Source: DATNPH01 sp036703315 (GTDB taxonomy: Bacteria > Cyanobacteriota > Cyanobacteriia > Cyanobacteriales > Coleofasciculaceae). From it: 27,745 nt of DNA. Position 1 is the stretch's first letter; every line of letters begins with the position of its first letter. The notes below the pieces were generated by a model. That model was not told the DNA's origin, ran no database searches, and worked only from the letters and a program-made list of their open reading frames with translations. The stretch covers positions 1 through 27,745 of the forward strand of contig DATNPH010000010.1 of assembly GCA_036703315.1 (NCBI GenBank), read 5' to 3'. Positions 16,501 to 24,329 of this stretch are shown here, in pieces. The position numbers and the translations under genes were made by a program.

Positions 16501-19436
16501 TTAACGGTCAGATCCAGATAGGCTGAACCCAATGAATTAACTACTCCAATAGCGATCGCTTGACTAGGAGTAAAGGGCTGCACAGTAAGCTCACCCGTGC
16601 CAAACACCCGACGGTTAAAGTCGATACCATCAGCCGTTAGGCTGACATTGCCAACAACTGTGACATCGTCATTATAGGTTTGCCCTTTTCCACTGGTAGT
16701 GACATCACCATTGAGTTGAGTCGTGCCACCTGCATTGGTAAAGAGGCTGAGAGCAGTTACTGAATTTTTGAATTGGCTAGCACCAGTGCTGTTAACGATT
16801 AAGTCACCCAAGGCAATCGTGTTACCTACTGCACCACCAAACGTAACGTTACCTGTGCCTGCGTTTAAGGTGAGGCTGTTACCCCCAGCCGTTGTCCCAT
16901 TCAGGAGGTTATCGAAGATAACATTACCGCTGACACTCTGCCCCCCTGTCGTGATTGTCACGGCGCGATTAGCTAGCGTCACGTCACCCGTCAATCTGAG
17001 GTTACCTGCATTTAGGGTTCCGCTAGAGGTATTAATTTCGCTGGCATTGAGGATGATGTTGCCATTGCCAGCATTAAAGGTAACGTTACCGCCAGTACCT
17101 GTTGTGCCCGTGTTAGCCGCAGAGCGGGAATTGATATTGCCAGTGAGCGTTATATTTGGGCTAATAAGCTCAATAGACCCAGCATTACCAGCGTTAGTAA
17201 CAGTACTATTGGATCGGGTATTTAAGTTACCTGTAATATTGATCCGGTTGGCGGCTCGAAGGATAATTGACCCACTATTGCCAGCATCCAAGTCATCGGC
17301 GACAGAATCAGAGGCAGCACTTAGATTACCTGTATTGATAGCGATCGCACCCAGTTCGATAATTCCTCCAGCTGGAGGTAGCTCATCAGGTGGAGCATTG
17401 CCAACGCCACCAAAAGCCGTCACTCCGGTATAGATGTCGCCTGTAGTAATGATGCCGTTGTTAGCCGTAAGCCGCACAGTTGCACCACCACCTTGATTTA
17501 AACCGGAGGCATTTAGGTTGCCTGTCGTGATGGAACCATTGGTACTGGTTACAGTAATTGGACTCCCTGCCCCGCCTGCGCTAGCTGAAGTAATCAACCC
17601 TGTCTGAATATTACCGTCTGCGGAGATGGTTACACGACCACCGCTACCGCTGAACAATCCAGGAATGGAGGCAAAGGCATTGATATTACCTGTCGTAATT
17701 GTACCTGTAGCGGACAAGGTAACTGGCCCAGCGTTGATCGGAAATTGAGCAGCAGACGTGTTGATATTTCCGACTTCTATACTTCCTGGTGGCAGTGGTA
17801 ATGGTACTGCTGGTGGTTGGAAGAGGATTGGGGGTGTCCCTTGGGCTGAAGGAAAATTGGTAGGAGTCACGGCATTCAAACCTGCCCGCAAAATCAGGGC
17901 ACGGCTTCCCGTCAACGCCGCAAAATCTGGATCTGTAGCGGGAATAGCACCGGAAACATCAGCTCCAGTAATCGTGATGTTTCCCCCTCTAATGCTGCCT
18001 GTCGCCTCTACCTTGAGCGCTACACCTGTATAATTGCCAAACTGAACATCCCCGATCGCTCTAATAATCGGATCATAGAGACTAACAAAGTTTCCCGGAG
18101 CACCTGCCAAGTTGAGAATCGAGAAACTACCACCACTGGCAAAGTGAGCATCCCCAGAAACATTGCCATTACTAACTAACTTCAGGGTTCCACCACTCAC
18201 AAACGGTGTCTGAGGATGATTCAACGCCAGAATATCAACGTTTTGGTTCCCCTGAATCGTTAGATTGCCCCCCGCCTGAGCTAAAAAGGGATTGGCAATA
18301 CTGTCCCGGACAAAGACAGTATTGCCTGCTGACAGAGTCAAGTCACCTATAGTGCGTAGTTGGCTTTCTACTAAGGTGAGATTATCAGTAGCTGAAAGTG
18401 TGGCTACGGTGCTACTGAGATTGGTATTGAACAAGCCGACGTTGTTACCCAGAATATTGACAGTACCGCCAGTGGTTCCTGGGACAAGGTTTGAAGGGTT
18501 TAGAGTACCGGAAGCGACGGCAACTCCTGTCCCCGTGGGTATCGTCGTAGCGGAATTCTTCAGTTGCACGGTACCCGTTGAGGAAACACTCAACCCTGTC
18601 TCCACACTCCCCGGCAATCCCGTCAGCAGAGTCGGTAAATCTAGCGCTCTAATCGATTGCAGCTGTTCATCTGCTGTCTTTGGTTCAATTTCCAAACTCA
18701 GCAGCTGTCCAGGTTGACTAATTCGTACTAAATTTTCACCGGGTACAGCTGCAAGGGTGATATTTCCACCTGGTGCAGTTATTTGCCCAGTATTAATAAC
18801 ATTGCCGCCTAGCAACGTTACATTCTGTCCCTGTTGCACTACCAAATGGCCAGCATTGATAATACTTCCGGGTTGAGATAGGTTAAAAGCAAACTGGCTG
18901 GGTGTACCGATTAAGTTCTGGTAGTTATTGTCACCCCTAGCATTGAACCAATTAGTCCCACCAAAGCCGATCCCTGTGGCAGTAGTGGCACTAAAGGAGG
19001 CAGGAACGTTCAAACTCGCATTTGAACCAAAAATAATCCCAGCGGGATTCATCAAAAATAAGTTGGAATTGCCGCCGGTTATCTGGATTAAGCCGTTAAT
19101 TAAAGAAGGACTGCCGCCCGTTATGCGACCCAAGATATTCTGAATCTGAGGATTAGACAGAAAATTAGCAATCTGTCCCGAACTAAGTCCAAATTGTTCA
19201 AAGCTATGAAAAAGATTAGCTCCATCACCAGAGAGGGTACCACCTGAGATATTAAGTTGGTTTCCGTTTGGAGAGACAACTGTGCCAGTGCGATCGCCAG
19301 CAGGTGTAATGGGTTGTGCTTGGGCTGGTAGAATGACATGAAGTGTTTGCGCAGCCGGGTGCGGCAGCATAGGAATCACACCGACAAGCGGCAGAATTGT
19401 CAACCACTTCTTCAGACTATTTATGAATGGTTTCAC
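13584..19436 (-). CDS. Giant two-partner-secretion protein with C-terminal CHAT protease
   Basis: Counted from GTG 19436 (GGGAAG ten bases upstream) it has 1950 residues; TTG 19460 would add eight. After a basic start and hydrophobic signal segment ending PAQAQP, the TPS secretion domain (about 40-170) shows TGTVVSPNGNQLNISGG, LFHSFEQFGL, NLFLMNPAGIIFGS. About 1250 residues of Gly/Asn/Thr-rich repeats follow (such as SITTGNLNASG), expected to form a right-handed beta-helix. A proline linker with NPPIN repeats sits near 1450. The last 350 residues are a CHAT domain with catalytic His1793 (HLATHAEF) and Cys1836 (LVLSACRTAV), both present, ending SGFTMVGNPW. Export by a TpsB (FhaC-like) porin is expected but none is in the window. 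It is probably an exported or surface-displayed caspase-like peptidase; substrate unknown. Confidence 0.9.
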   Translation of the reverse strand: MKPFINSLKKWLTILPLVGVIPMLPHPAAQTLHVILPAQAQPITPAGDRTGTVVSPNGNQLNISGGTLSGDGANLFHSFEQFGLSSGQIANFLSNPQIQNILGRITGGSPSLINGLIQITGGNSNLFLMNPAGIIFGSNASLNVPASFSATTATGIGFGGTNWFNARGDNNYQNLIGTPSQFAFNLSQPGSIINAGHLVVQQGQNVTLLGGNVINTGQITAPGGNITLAAVPGENLVRISQPGQLLSLEIEPKTADEQLQSIRALDLPTLLTGLPGSVETGLSVSSTGTVQLKNSATTIPTGTGVAVASGTLNPSNLVPGTTGGTVNILGNNVGLFNTNLSSTVATLSATDNLTLVESQLRTIGDLTLSAGNTVFVRDSIANPFLAQAGGNLTIQGNQNVDILALNHPQTPFVSGGTLKLVSNGNVSGDAHFASGGSFSILNLAGAPGNFVSLYDPIIRAIGDVQFGNYTGVALKVEATGSIRGGNITITGADVSGAIPATDPDFAALTGSRALILRAGLNAVTPTNFPSAQGTPPILFQPPAVPLPLPPGSIEVGNINTSAAQFPINAGPVTLSATGTITTGNINAFASIPGLFSGSGGRVTISADGNIQTGLITSASAGGAGSPITVTSTNGSITTGNLNASGLNQGGGATVRLTANNGIITTGDIYTGVTAFGGVGNAPPDELPPAGGIIELGAIAINTGNLSAASDSVADDLDAGNSGSIILRAANRINITGNLNTRSNSTVTNAGNAGSIELISPNITLTGNINSRSAANTGTTGTGGNVTFNAGNGNIILNASEINTSSGTLNAGNLRLTGDVTLANRAVTITTGGQSVSGNVIFDNLLNGTTAGGNSLTLNAGTGNVTFGGAVGNTIALGDLIVNSTGASQFKNSVTALSLFTNAGGTTQLNGDVTTSGKGQTYNDDVTVVGNVSLTADGIDFNRRVFGTGELTVQPFTPSQAIAIGVVNSLGSAYLDLTVNDLAALQPGFTKVIIGRAGGTGLVNIAPSAGVDLSRQGFDLTVRGGDITFNNQLRLANDRTAQFISTGSIIDNNTGITDLVIGGKGSVLFDAARGVGTETALLDINVGTVAARTSTGGVNLNTQSGNLTIGSVGGVNGISTTGTGNINITGSGTLTVNEQLSAKDSGNISVSNSGSVNLNNTISAGSGNIKISSPLTAGGGRITTGGNITFDGAIAGNQLLPLNAGGTVQFNGAVGSLLGLDITARNVDAKSMLSIGSGGLNINASDTVKLNDTVTAINNGTVGITANGNLSTRNITSAAGINLISTSGNISTGALNSSSASGIGGDIILNSDRGAITTGNLNASGATNGGNIRVDAATQINTGQINSSGTTDRGGNVALINRADDIKVSSIDTQGGTTGGTVDINSKGFFQATDTFTAANGLTASISSVGGNSGGSITIRHGGRGVIPFTVGDAGTNGVLGAITSGNFTIAPLQSFPYTKTEGNIRIISVNQPSSNPPINNPPINNPPNRNPPISINPVDLTNPHSNSPNSLLPSQKDDSKAVGTIDQSLSSDFAQYFGRGESSGTTLAEAQNILRNVESATNIKSAVIYAMFFPNRISTSEQSLEDESARLSLLRSVTPSSSVSAAPPNEDRLELILITGKGKPIRKAVKATKAQVIAMADQFRRTVTDVQNSRGYLSPSRQMYQWLVAPLEEDLQQLGISNLVYITDKGLRTIPLAALHDSNGFIVERYSVGIMPSLSLTDTRYADIRKSQVLAMGASEFSNNSPLPAVPVELGIISQTWPGKSFLNQDFTLNTLKSQRANTPFRIVHLATHAEFLPGKATNSYIQLRDYKLPPMQLSSLGWTKPSVDLLVLSACRTAVGDEQVELGFAGLALQAGVKSALASLWYVNDVGTLGLMSEFYQQLKDAPIKAEALRQAQLGMLKGKLRIEGGQLVTSKGRFPLTPELIQRGDKDLSHPYYWSGFTMVGNPW
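14961..15020. repeat. 15-bp tandem repeat coding the proline linker
   Basis: Four copies of a 15-base unit (GGGTGGGTTG plus a variable pentamer CGGTT, TTGAT, TTGAT, CTGCT) lie in frame inside the giant CHAT gene. On the coding strand they give the peptide repeat NPPIN or close variants, between the beta-helix region and the CHAT domain. Copy number in such arrays often changes by slippage, so linker length may vary between strains. Confidence 0.85.
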
Positions 19437-19879
19437 AAGAGGTCTACTTCCCTGATTCAAGGAAAACAGTAAGTTGATGAGGGAGAAGCACTAAACCTGA
19501 TTCGATCTGGAGAGAAGCTGGCAATAAACTAAAAAGCAGATACTTACATTAGATCCAGCGACATACTTACTAACTCTTAGGTCAGTTTGTAACAGCCGTA
19601 CCGGGGCATTGCACCTACTAGGAGTAATATTTCCAATCTGTTACCAAGATAAACCATTCATCTGTTGCTTGTCTGTTCCCAAAGAACCGAGTTCAGATAC
19701 AGGAGGATTTGTGGGGATTTATACAAATTGGTCTTAAAAATGACATAAATAGTCAAGGTAGTAGGTTGTAGCGTCCTTCCTACCGCCTACTACCTAACAC
19801 CTAAAACCTAATTACCGATAAGTGTCAAACATTTAACCAAATGGTATTAGATTTGTTAGCGTCGCTTAACTCTACCAAC
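19437..19879. other. Non-coding region upstream of the giant CHAT gene
   Basis: No credible gene was found on either strand. The segment should hold the promoter of the giant minus-strand gene, but no confident -10/-35 pair was picked. Near its right end it contains the hairpin at 19756-19795, followed by ACCTAACACCTAAAACCTA-type short repeats seen commonly in cyanobacterial intergenic DNA. Confidence 0.6.
19756..19795. repeat. Intergenic hairpin, 10-bp perfect arms
   Basis: AGGTAGTAGG (19756-19765) is the exact reverse complement of CCTACTACCT (19786-19795), with a 20-base spacer. No T run follows, so it is not a standard terminator. It looks like one of the dispersed palindromic repeats of cyanobacterial intergenic regions. 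Confidence 0.65.
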
Positions 19880-19914
19880 AAAAAGCCCTCACCTTTCTTG
19901 GCGAGGGCTTTTTT
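19880..19914. terminator. Intrinsic terminator, probably bidirectional
   Basis: AAAAAGCCCTC (19880-19890) pairs with GAGGGCTTTTTT (19903-19914) across a 12-base loop. A T run follows on the plus strand and, by symmetry, on the minus strand, so it can end transcription in either direction. It lies 73 bases after the minus-strand stop of the small membrane-protein gene and insulates it from the giant CHAT gene. Confidence 0.88.
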
Positions 19915-19986
19915 ATTGATAGACAACTAATTGAGCAGGGGTGAAGTGGTTTGTAAAGCCAAACCAACTGTTCTTCTGAAGACAGA

Positions 19987-20136
19987 TTAAAAGCGGAAAA
20001 TTCCGTAATAAGCGCTTGCCGCTAAAAGGACAATTAGGAATACTCCTATTGAAACACTGAGTACATATTGAAAAGCGGGTTTTTTAGCCAAATTAGGTTC
20101 ACTATTGCTGGAATGGGTTGCTTCTTCAGTTTTCAT
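19987..20136 (-). CDS. 49-residue single-span membrane protein
   Basis: ATG 20136 to TAA 19987 gives 49 residues: a polar N-terminal half (MKTEEATHSSNSEPNLAKKP) followed by one hydrophobic helix (YVLSVSIGVFLIVLLAAS) and a short AYYGIFRF tail. The layout is like that of small thylakoid or photosystem-associated single-span proteins of cyanobacteria, but I cannot name the family. The Shine-Dalgarno is weak (AGAAAG). Support for it being real comes from the clean hydrophobic pattern, the codon-scale fit and the terminator placed 73 bases downstream. Confidence 0.65.
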   Translation of the reverse strand: MKTEEATHSSNSEPNLAKKPAFQYVLSVSIGVFLIVLLAASAYYGIFRF

Positions 20137-20294
20137 AGCTTTCTGAGTTGATGTTCATTTATATACTCTTTTTTATTCAATGATTTACTTAGCCTCCTCA
20201 TCCTTAAGTTAGAGCTTGGGTTATTTTTATTTAGACTTTGGACAATTTCTTCAACTCAGTCAAATTGGTTCAAAGTCCAAACAGTAAGCACAGT

Positions 20295-21146
20295 CTAGAA
20301 ATTCAAGCGAGGCATTCTAATAACACCTGGGCTGCTTTCACACACCTGTTTGGGATTGTTGACTATACGCGAGTCGCTACAGGGGATGGCTTGAACAGGC
20401 GGGAGATTAGGATCAGGCTGTGCGCTGTGGTACGTGTAGGCGGCATCAGCTTGGGGGGAAGAAGTTTGGGGACGAGACGCTTGAGTGAGGGAATTACAGC
20501 GAGCTCTAATGCTGTTTAATTCCTGCTCTAGTTGTCTTACTGAGTTAGCCGATTGGGCATTAACTTGTGCTTTCGCCGCCGTCACAGACTGAGAGGTACC
20601 CTTAACGTTATTACCGTTGTCCAGTTTCACTTGCTCAACAGCACCCTGAAGGTTAGTGATGATGGCTACCGGGTTAAAGGAGACGGTTATCTTTGGCTCT
20701 GGTGTTTGAGAGTAGCCTAGGTCAAAAGCCGGATTGGATTGTTTCTCCATTGACTCAACCCCTTTGTTTGCCAAGGTTTGCTTGAGTTGAGCAAGGGTAT
20801 CATTCCACTGAGATGCCGCTTGCTGTGAGGCGTTAACCTTGTCGGGTCTAGAAGAAAACTGCTGTAGTTCCTGGTCAAGACGCTCCAGTTCTCCAAGAGT
20901 AACAGCCGTTGATTCCTGAATCTGACGAAGCTGCTTTTCTAACTTCTGTTCACGAATTGCTAAGTCTTTGTCGCTATGGTTACAAACGGTAACTGGCTCG
21001 GTTGTTGGTATCTTGCTGACAACTGCGGGGGTGGAAGTTGGGTTAGCCGTTGCTGCATCGCTAGCGCTTAAGGTTGGTAAAATTCCTTTGTAAGCCGCAC
21101 CACCGAGTAGAGTGAGAAAAAAGATAAAACTTGTAAAACCTTTCAT
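20295..21146 (-). CDS. Exported coiled-coil protein of unknown function
   Basis: This 283-residue protein starts at ATG 21146 with a basic, hydrophobic leader (KGFTSFIFFLTLLGGAAYKG), either a signal peptide or an N-terminal anchor. A Ser/Thr/Pro-rich stretch follows (about 28-55), then a heptad-type coiled coil (about 60-135, with REQKLEKQLRQIQES and GELERLDQELQQF) and a second helical part (about 185-225, RQLEQELNSIRARCNSL). The C-terminal 60 residues are Pro/Ser-rich with a likely disulphide pair in IPCSD and KQVCESS. No catalytic motif is seen. A periplasmic structural or adaptor role is plausible, but the family is not recognised. The downstream 158 bases before the small membrane-protein gene show no clear terminator. 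Confidence 0.75.
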   Translation of the reverse strand: MKGFTSFIFFLTLLGGAAYKGILPTLSASDAATANPTSTPAVVSKIPTTEPVTVCNHSDKDLAIREQKLEKQLRQIQESTAVTLGELERLDQELQQFSSRPDKVNASQQAASQWNDTLAQLKQTLANKGVESMEKQSNPAFDLGYSQTPEPKITVSFNPVAIITNLQGAVEQVKLDNGNNVKGTSQSVTAAKAQVNAQSANSVRQLEQELNSIRARCNSLTQASRPQTSSPQADAAYTYHSAQPDPNLPPVQAIPCSDSRIVNNPKQVCESSPGVIRMPRLNF

Positions 21147-21452
21147 GATTAGAAATGCTGATAAAACTTCTTCTTCCTCTAGTCAAGCTCTAGAAAAGGT
21201 TTAATCAGGGCAGTGCCATGCCACTTAATGAAAAGTCTGGGTAAGCAAGCTGTAAATATCCACTCTGACGTTAAGCACGAGACTTTTTAGGTGTGCGGTT
21301 TCTCAACTGTCTACAGATATTACCGATTGAACACAACTGGCTCGAAGGCAGGTAGGAGTTTCAGATGTATACGAAAAGCCTAGACAATCCAAGCCGCATC
21401 TTCTCTACGTTCTCCTCAACAGTATTAATATCAGGATGAAATAACTAGGATA
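21147..21452. other. Divergent promoter region, no gene seen
   Basis: This 306-base gap separates the minus-strand coiled-coil gene from the plus-strand helicase pair and must hold promoters for both. No open frame of interest, repeat or convincing hairpin was found. Confidence 0.5.
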
Positions 21453-23195
21453 ATGATGAATACTGACAACTTCTATACCTTTAAATTCAATCGCTCCAGT
21501 GCCTTAGAAGCCCTTAAAGCTGGGGAAACTGACGATATTAACTACTACGAAGCCCGCAAAAAGTTGTTCAACTTATCTGTAATGGCGGATTATGACCAAC
21601 TTGTGTGCCTTCCCACCTTGACGGCGATCGACAAACACTGGTATCAAATTGAAACTGCCAGAAAAGTCCTCAGACAACTGGGAGGACGCGCCCTACTCGC
21701 CGATGAAGTGGGATTGGGGAAAACCATCGAAGCTGGGCTGATCTGTTGCGAGTACCTGGCACGAGGTATGATTCAATCTCTTCTAATTCTCACTCCAGCT
21801 TCCCTTGTCTCTCAGTGGCAACTTGAGTTGAAATCGAAATTTGCTATTGACACCGTTACCACCGACGACAAACAACTCCAATACCCCAATGAATTTTGGA
21901 GTACAAATAACAGACTAATTGCCTCCCTCAACACCGCTAAATCCTCAAAGCACTTCAACTTAGTTACAACCCGAAACTGGGATTTGGTTATTGTCGATGA
22001 AGCGCATCACCTGAAAAATCGCAGCACCCTCAACTGGAAACTCGTCAATGCCTTAAATAAACGATTTATCCTAATGCTCACTGCCACTCCTGTCCAAAAC
22101 TCCCTAGTAGAACTGTTTAATCTCTTAACCCTCCTCAAACCAGGATTATTGAAAACCGAAGCGGCCTTCAAAAAGGAGTATGTTTCCTCAAGAAATGGAC
22201 GAGTCCCCAAAAACCCAGAAAAGTTACGACAGCTAATGCGGGAAGTGATGGTACGCAATACTCGTTCTCTAGTAGATGTGCAGTTACCCAAACGTTTCGC
22301 CACCACTATTACAGTCACTCCTTCTGCCAGCGAACAGAAAGTCTATCAGGAGTTGACTGAGTATCTGCGTTCTTTTGAGATGAAGGCGTCAGACACTGAA
22401 AAAACGCAAAAGTTAGACAAATTTTCCCGTACCAATCTCTTAATGCGGGCAGGTTCTTCGCCTCAAGCCTTAGCTGATTCTCTCAAGAACCTTGCCAAGA
22501 AATTCGAGAGTAATCAATTAAAAACATTAACCCGACGAGCCTCACAGATTAAACAAGTTGAAAAGGCTAAAGCTTTAGTAGACTTGTTAAAACAATCAAC
22601 CCAAAAAACAATCGTCTTCACAACTCATCGAGCGACCAGTGCTTACTTAGCCACAACGCTGGAAGATGCAGGTATTCCATTTGCCCAATTTCTTGGGGAT
22701 ATGTCATTAAAAGAGAAAGATGCAGCTATTGAGGATTTTCGCGATCGCGTTTCTGTCCTAATAGCATCCGAGACGGGTGGAGAAGGACGCAATATCCAGT
22801 TTGCCAACTCAATCGTCAACTATGATCTACCCTGGAACCCGATGAAAATTGAACAACGCATCGGGAGAATCCATCGTATCGGGCAAACACAGGATGTGTT
22901 TATCTTCAACTTCTGCTTAAAGGACAGCATTGAAGAATATATTCTGCGAATTTTACACGATAAAATCAATATGTTTGAACTCGTAGTAGGAGAAATCGAG
23001 ACAATATTGGGAAATGTTGATGATGAATTTGATTTCAGCGAAGTAGTAATAGATATCTGGCTAAAGAATCAAGCCAAACCAGAACTAGATACGGCATTTG
23101 AGCAACTAGCAACTGACTTGATCAACGCTAAAGATAAGTACCGAGAGACCAGAGAACTAGATGAGCAGATTTTTGGAGAAGATTTCGAAGCATAA
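21453..23195 (+). CDS. SNF2/RapA-like DNA translocase (helicase)
   Basis: This 580-residue protein has a complete SNF2-type superfamily 2 engine and little else. It shows motif I LADEVGLGKT (about 82-91), motif Ia LILTPASLVSQW, the DEAHH box at 182-186, motif III LTATP at 209-213, motif V GGEGRNIQFA and motif VI QRIGRIHRIGQ. The C-terminus ends in a charged helix with RELDEQIFGEDFEA. SNF2 proteins translocate on double-stranded DNA and displace bound proteins; bacterial ones act in RNA polymerase recycling (RapA) or in defence systems (for example DISARM and type I-like loci). ATG codons at 21453 and 21456 are both possible; the second is better spaced from AGGA. The next gene follows within 53 bases on the same strand, so an operon is likely. 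Confidence 0.92.
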   Translation: MMNTDNFYTFKFNRSSALEALKAGETDDINYYEARKKLFNLSVMADYDQLVCLPTLTAIDKHWYQIETARKVLRQLGGRALLADEVGLGKTIEAGLICCEYLARGMIQSLLILTPASLVSQWQLELKSKFAIDTVTTDDKQLQYPNEFWSTNNRLIASLNTAKSSKHFNLVTTRNWDLVIVDEAHHLKNRSTLNWKLVNALNKRFILMLTATPVQNSLVELFNLLTLLKPGLLKTEAAFKKEYVSSRNGRVPKNPEKLRQLMREVMVRNTRSLVDVQLPKRFATTITVTPSASEQKVYQELTEYLRSFEMKASDTEKTQKLDKFSRTNLLMRAGSSPQALADSLKNLAKKFESNQLKTLTRRASQIKQVEKAKALVDLLKQSTQKTIVFTTHRATSAYLATTLEDAGIPFAQFLGDMSLKEKDAAIEDFRDRVSVLIASETGGEGRNIQFANSIVNYDLPWNPMKIEQRIGRIHRIGQTQDVFIFNFCLKDSIEEYILRILHDKINMFELVVGEIETILGNVDDEFDFSEVVIDIWLKNQAKPELDTAFEQLATDLINAKDKYRETRELDEQIFGEDFEA

Positions 23196-23248
23196 AATTA
23201 AATCTTTACCAAATATTGAGCAGTTAACTCCTAGGCGTGTTTCTTAAA

Positions 23249-24298
23249 ATGGTTTCCGATCCAATTCTTTCGACGCTGACAAAACTTATCTCCCTACATG
23301 ATGGAATAGCTGAACCGGAGGGAGAGCAGATTCTAAATGTCCTATTAACTCAAAATATCGCTAAAGTTCTCGAACTTCCTGAAGAAGTTACATTAACTAC
23401 TAGAGCTGATATTCCCAATAGCTGTTTCGTTACCTATCACTCGGCATTGCTCAATAAGTTCTCTGAACTGCTAGCTGATAAAGGATGCGTTACGGCAATA
23501 GGAGTGAAATTTGATGGTTATTTAAAAACCTCAGGGTTTGACAAACTCCTACAGCAAAAACTTATCCCTCAAAATGGGTTGATTCGCTTCCTGGATGCTA
23601 AGCCAGAAATTACCCATTATATCTGGTGCAATGTAGCTTATACAGCCGAAGCAGATGAAAGAAGAATTGGTATGGCTTCCTTCATCATCAATGAATTAAC
23701 AGGGGTGACACCTGTAGAAATTGGAGATGCTTTGTTTTGGGAAGCTGACCGAATTGATGTAAACAATCAACCGCTAACCTCAGCAATGTCATTTGAGAAA
23801 TTATCGAATTTGATCGAACAGACATCCGCTAAATTAATTGCCGCCGAGTTAGAAAATTGGTCTGCTAAATTAACACGAGCAAGAAATAGAGACTCTGAAC
23901 GACTTCATAATTATTACAGTGCCATTGCTGGAGAGATTACCTCAAAAATTGAGTATCGAGGTTTAATCGGTGAGGAGAAAGAGAAAGAATTAGCTCGTAT
24001 TGAAGCAACTCATCGGGAATTAGAGAGGAAGCTGGCAGATGTCAAAGAGCGCTATGCCCTGAAGGTAGAAGCATCTTTGCACAGTGCAATGGTAATCCAT
24101 CTGCCCACAGTACATATTCACTGTGAACTAGTAAGAAAGAAAGCAAAAAGAACAGTAACAGCTGTTTGGAATCCCTTCACAAAAATCATTGAACCTTTAC
24201 CTTGTGAAGTATCCGGAGACCCTATTTATGAATTTTATTTAGATGATAAAGAGGCTAAAATTATCTCATCAACTTGTTGGAATAAGCGTGATAACTAG
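23249..24298 (+). CDS. Unidentified coiled-coil partner of the SNF2 helicase
   Basis: From ATG 23249 (GTG 23237 is an alternative) this is a 349-residue protein without recognised domain. Residues 1-180 look globular mixed alpha/beta. About 185-280 is a long charged coiled coil (LENWSAKLTRARNRDSERLH, EKELARIEATHRELERKL). The C-terminus has WNPFTKIIEPLPCEVSG and ends SSTCWNKRDN, with Cys319 and Cys343. These look like outer parts of a zinc ribbon in which the usual second Cys of each pair has been lost; that reading is inference. It follows the SNF2 gene closely and is probably co-transcribed. It may be a DNA-binding or substrate-recognition subunit for the translocase, but nothing in the sequence proves that. 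Confidence 0.8.
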   Translation: MVSDPILSTLTKLISLHDGIAEPEGEQILNVLLTQNIAKVLELPEEVTLTTRADIPNSCFVTYHSALLNKFSELLADKGCVTAIGVKFDGYLKTSGFDKLLQQKLIPQNGLIRFLDAKPEITHYIWCNVAYTAEADERRIGMASFIINELTGVTPVEIGDALFWEADRIDVNNQPLTSAMSFEKLSNLIEQTSAKLIAAELENWSAKLTRARNRDSERLHNYYSAIAGEITSKIEYRGLIGEEKEKELARIEATHRELERKLADVKERYALKVEASLHSAMVIHLPTVHIHCELVRKKAKRTVTAVWNPFTKIIEPLPCEVSGDPIYEFYLDDKEAKIISSTCWNKRDN

Positions 24299-24329
24299 TA
24301 GAAAATATATAGGTAAAATCTTAAGCTTG

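Noticed and set aside
14542..18717. Several long plus-strand open frames rich in Val, Leu, Pro and Ala opposite the giant CHAT gene
   Set aside because: They mirror the Gly/Asn/Thr repeats on the other strand, lack domains and good starts, and the minus-strand frame is continuous with clear domains.
20238..20519. Plus-strand frame of 93 codons
   Set aside because: It is antisense to the exported coiled-coil gene and has no recognisable features.
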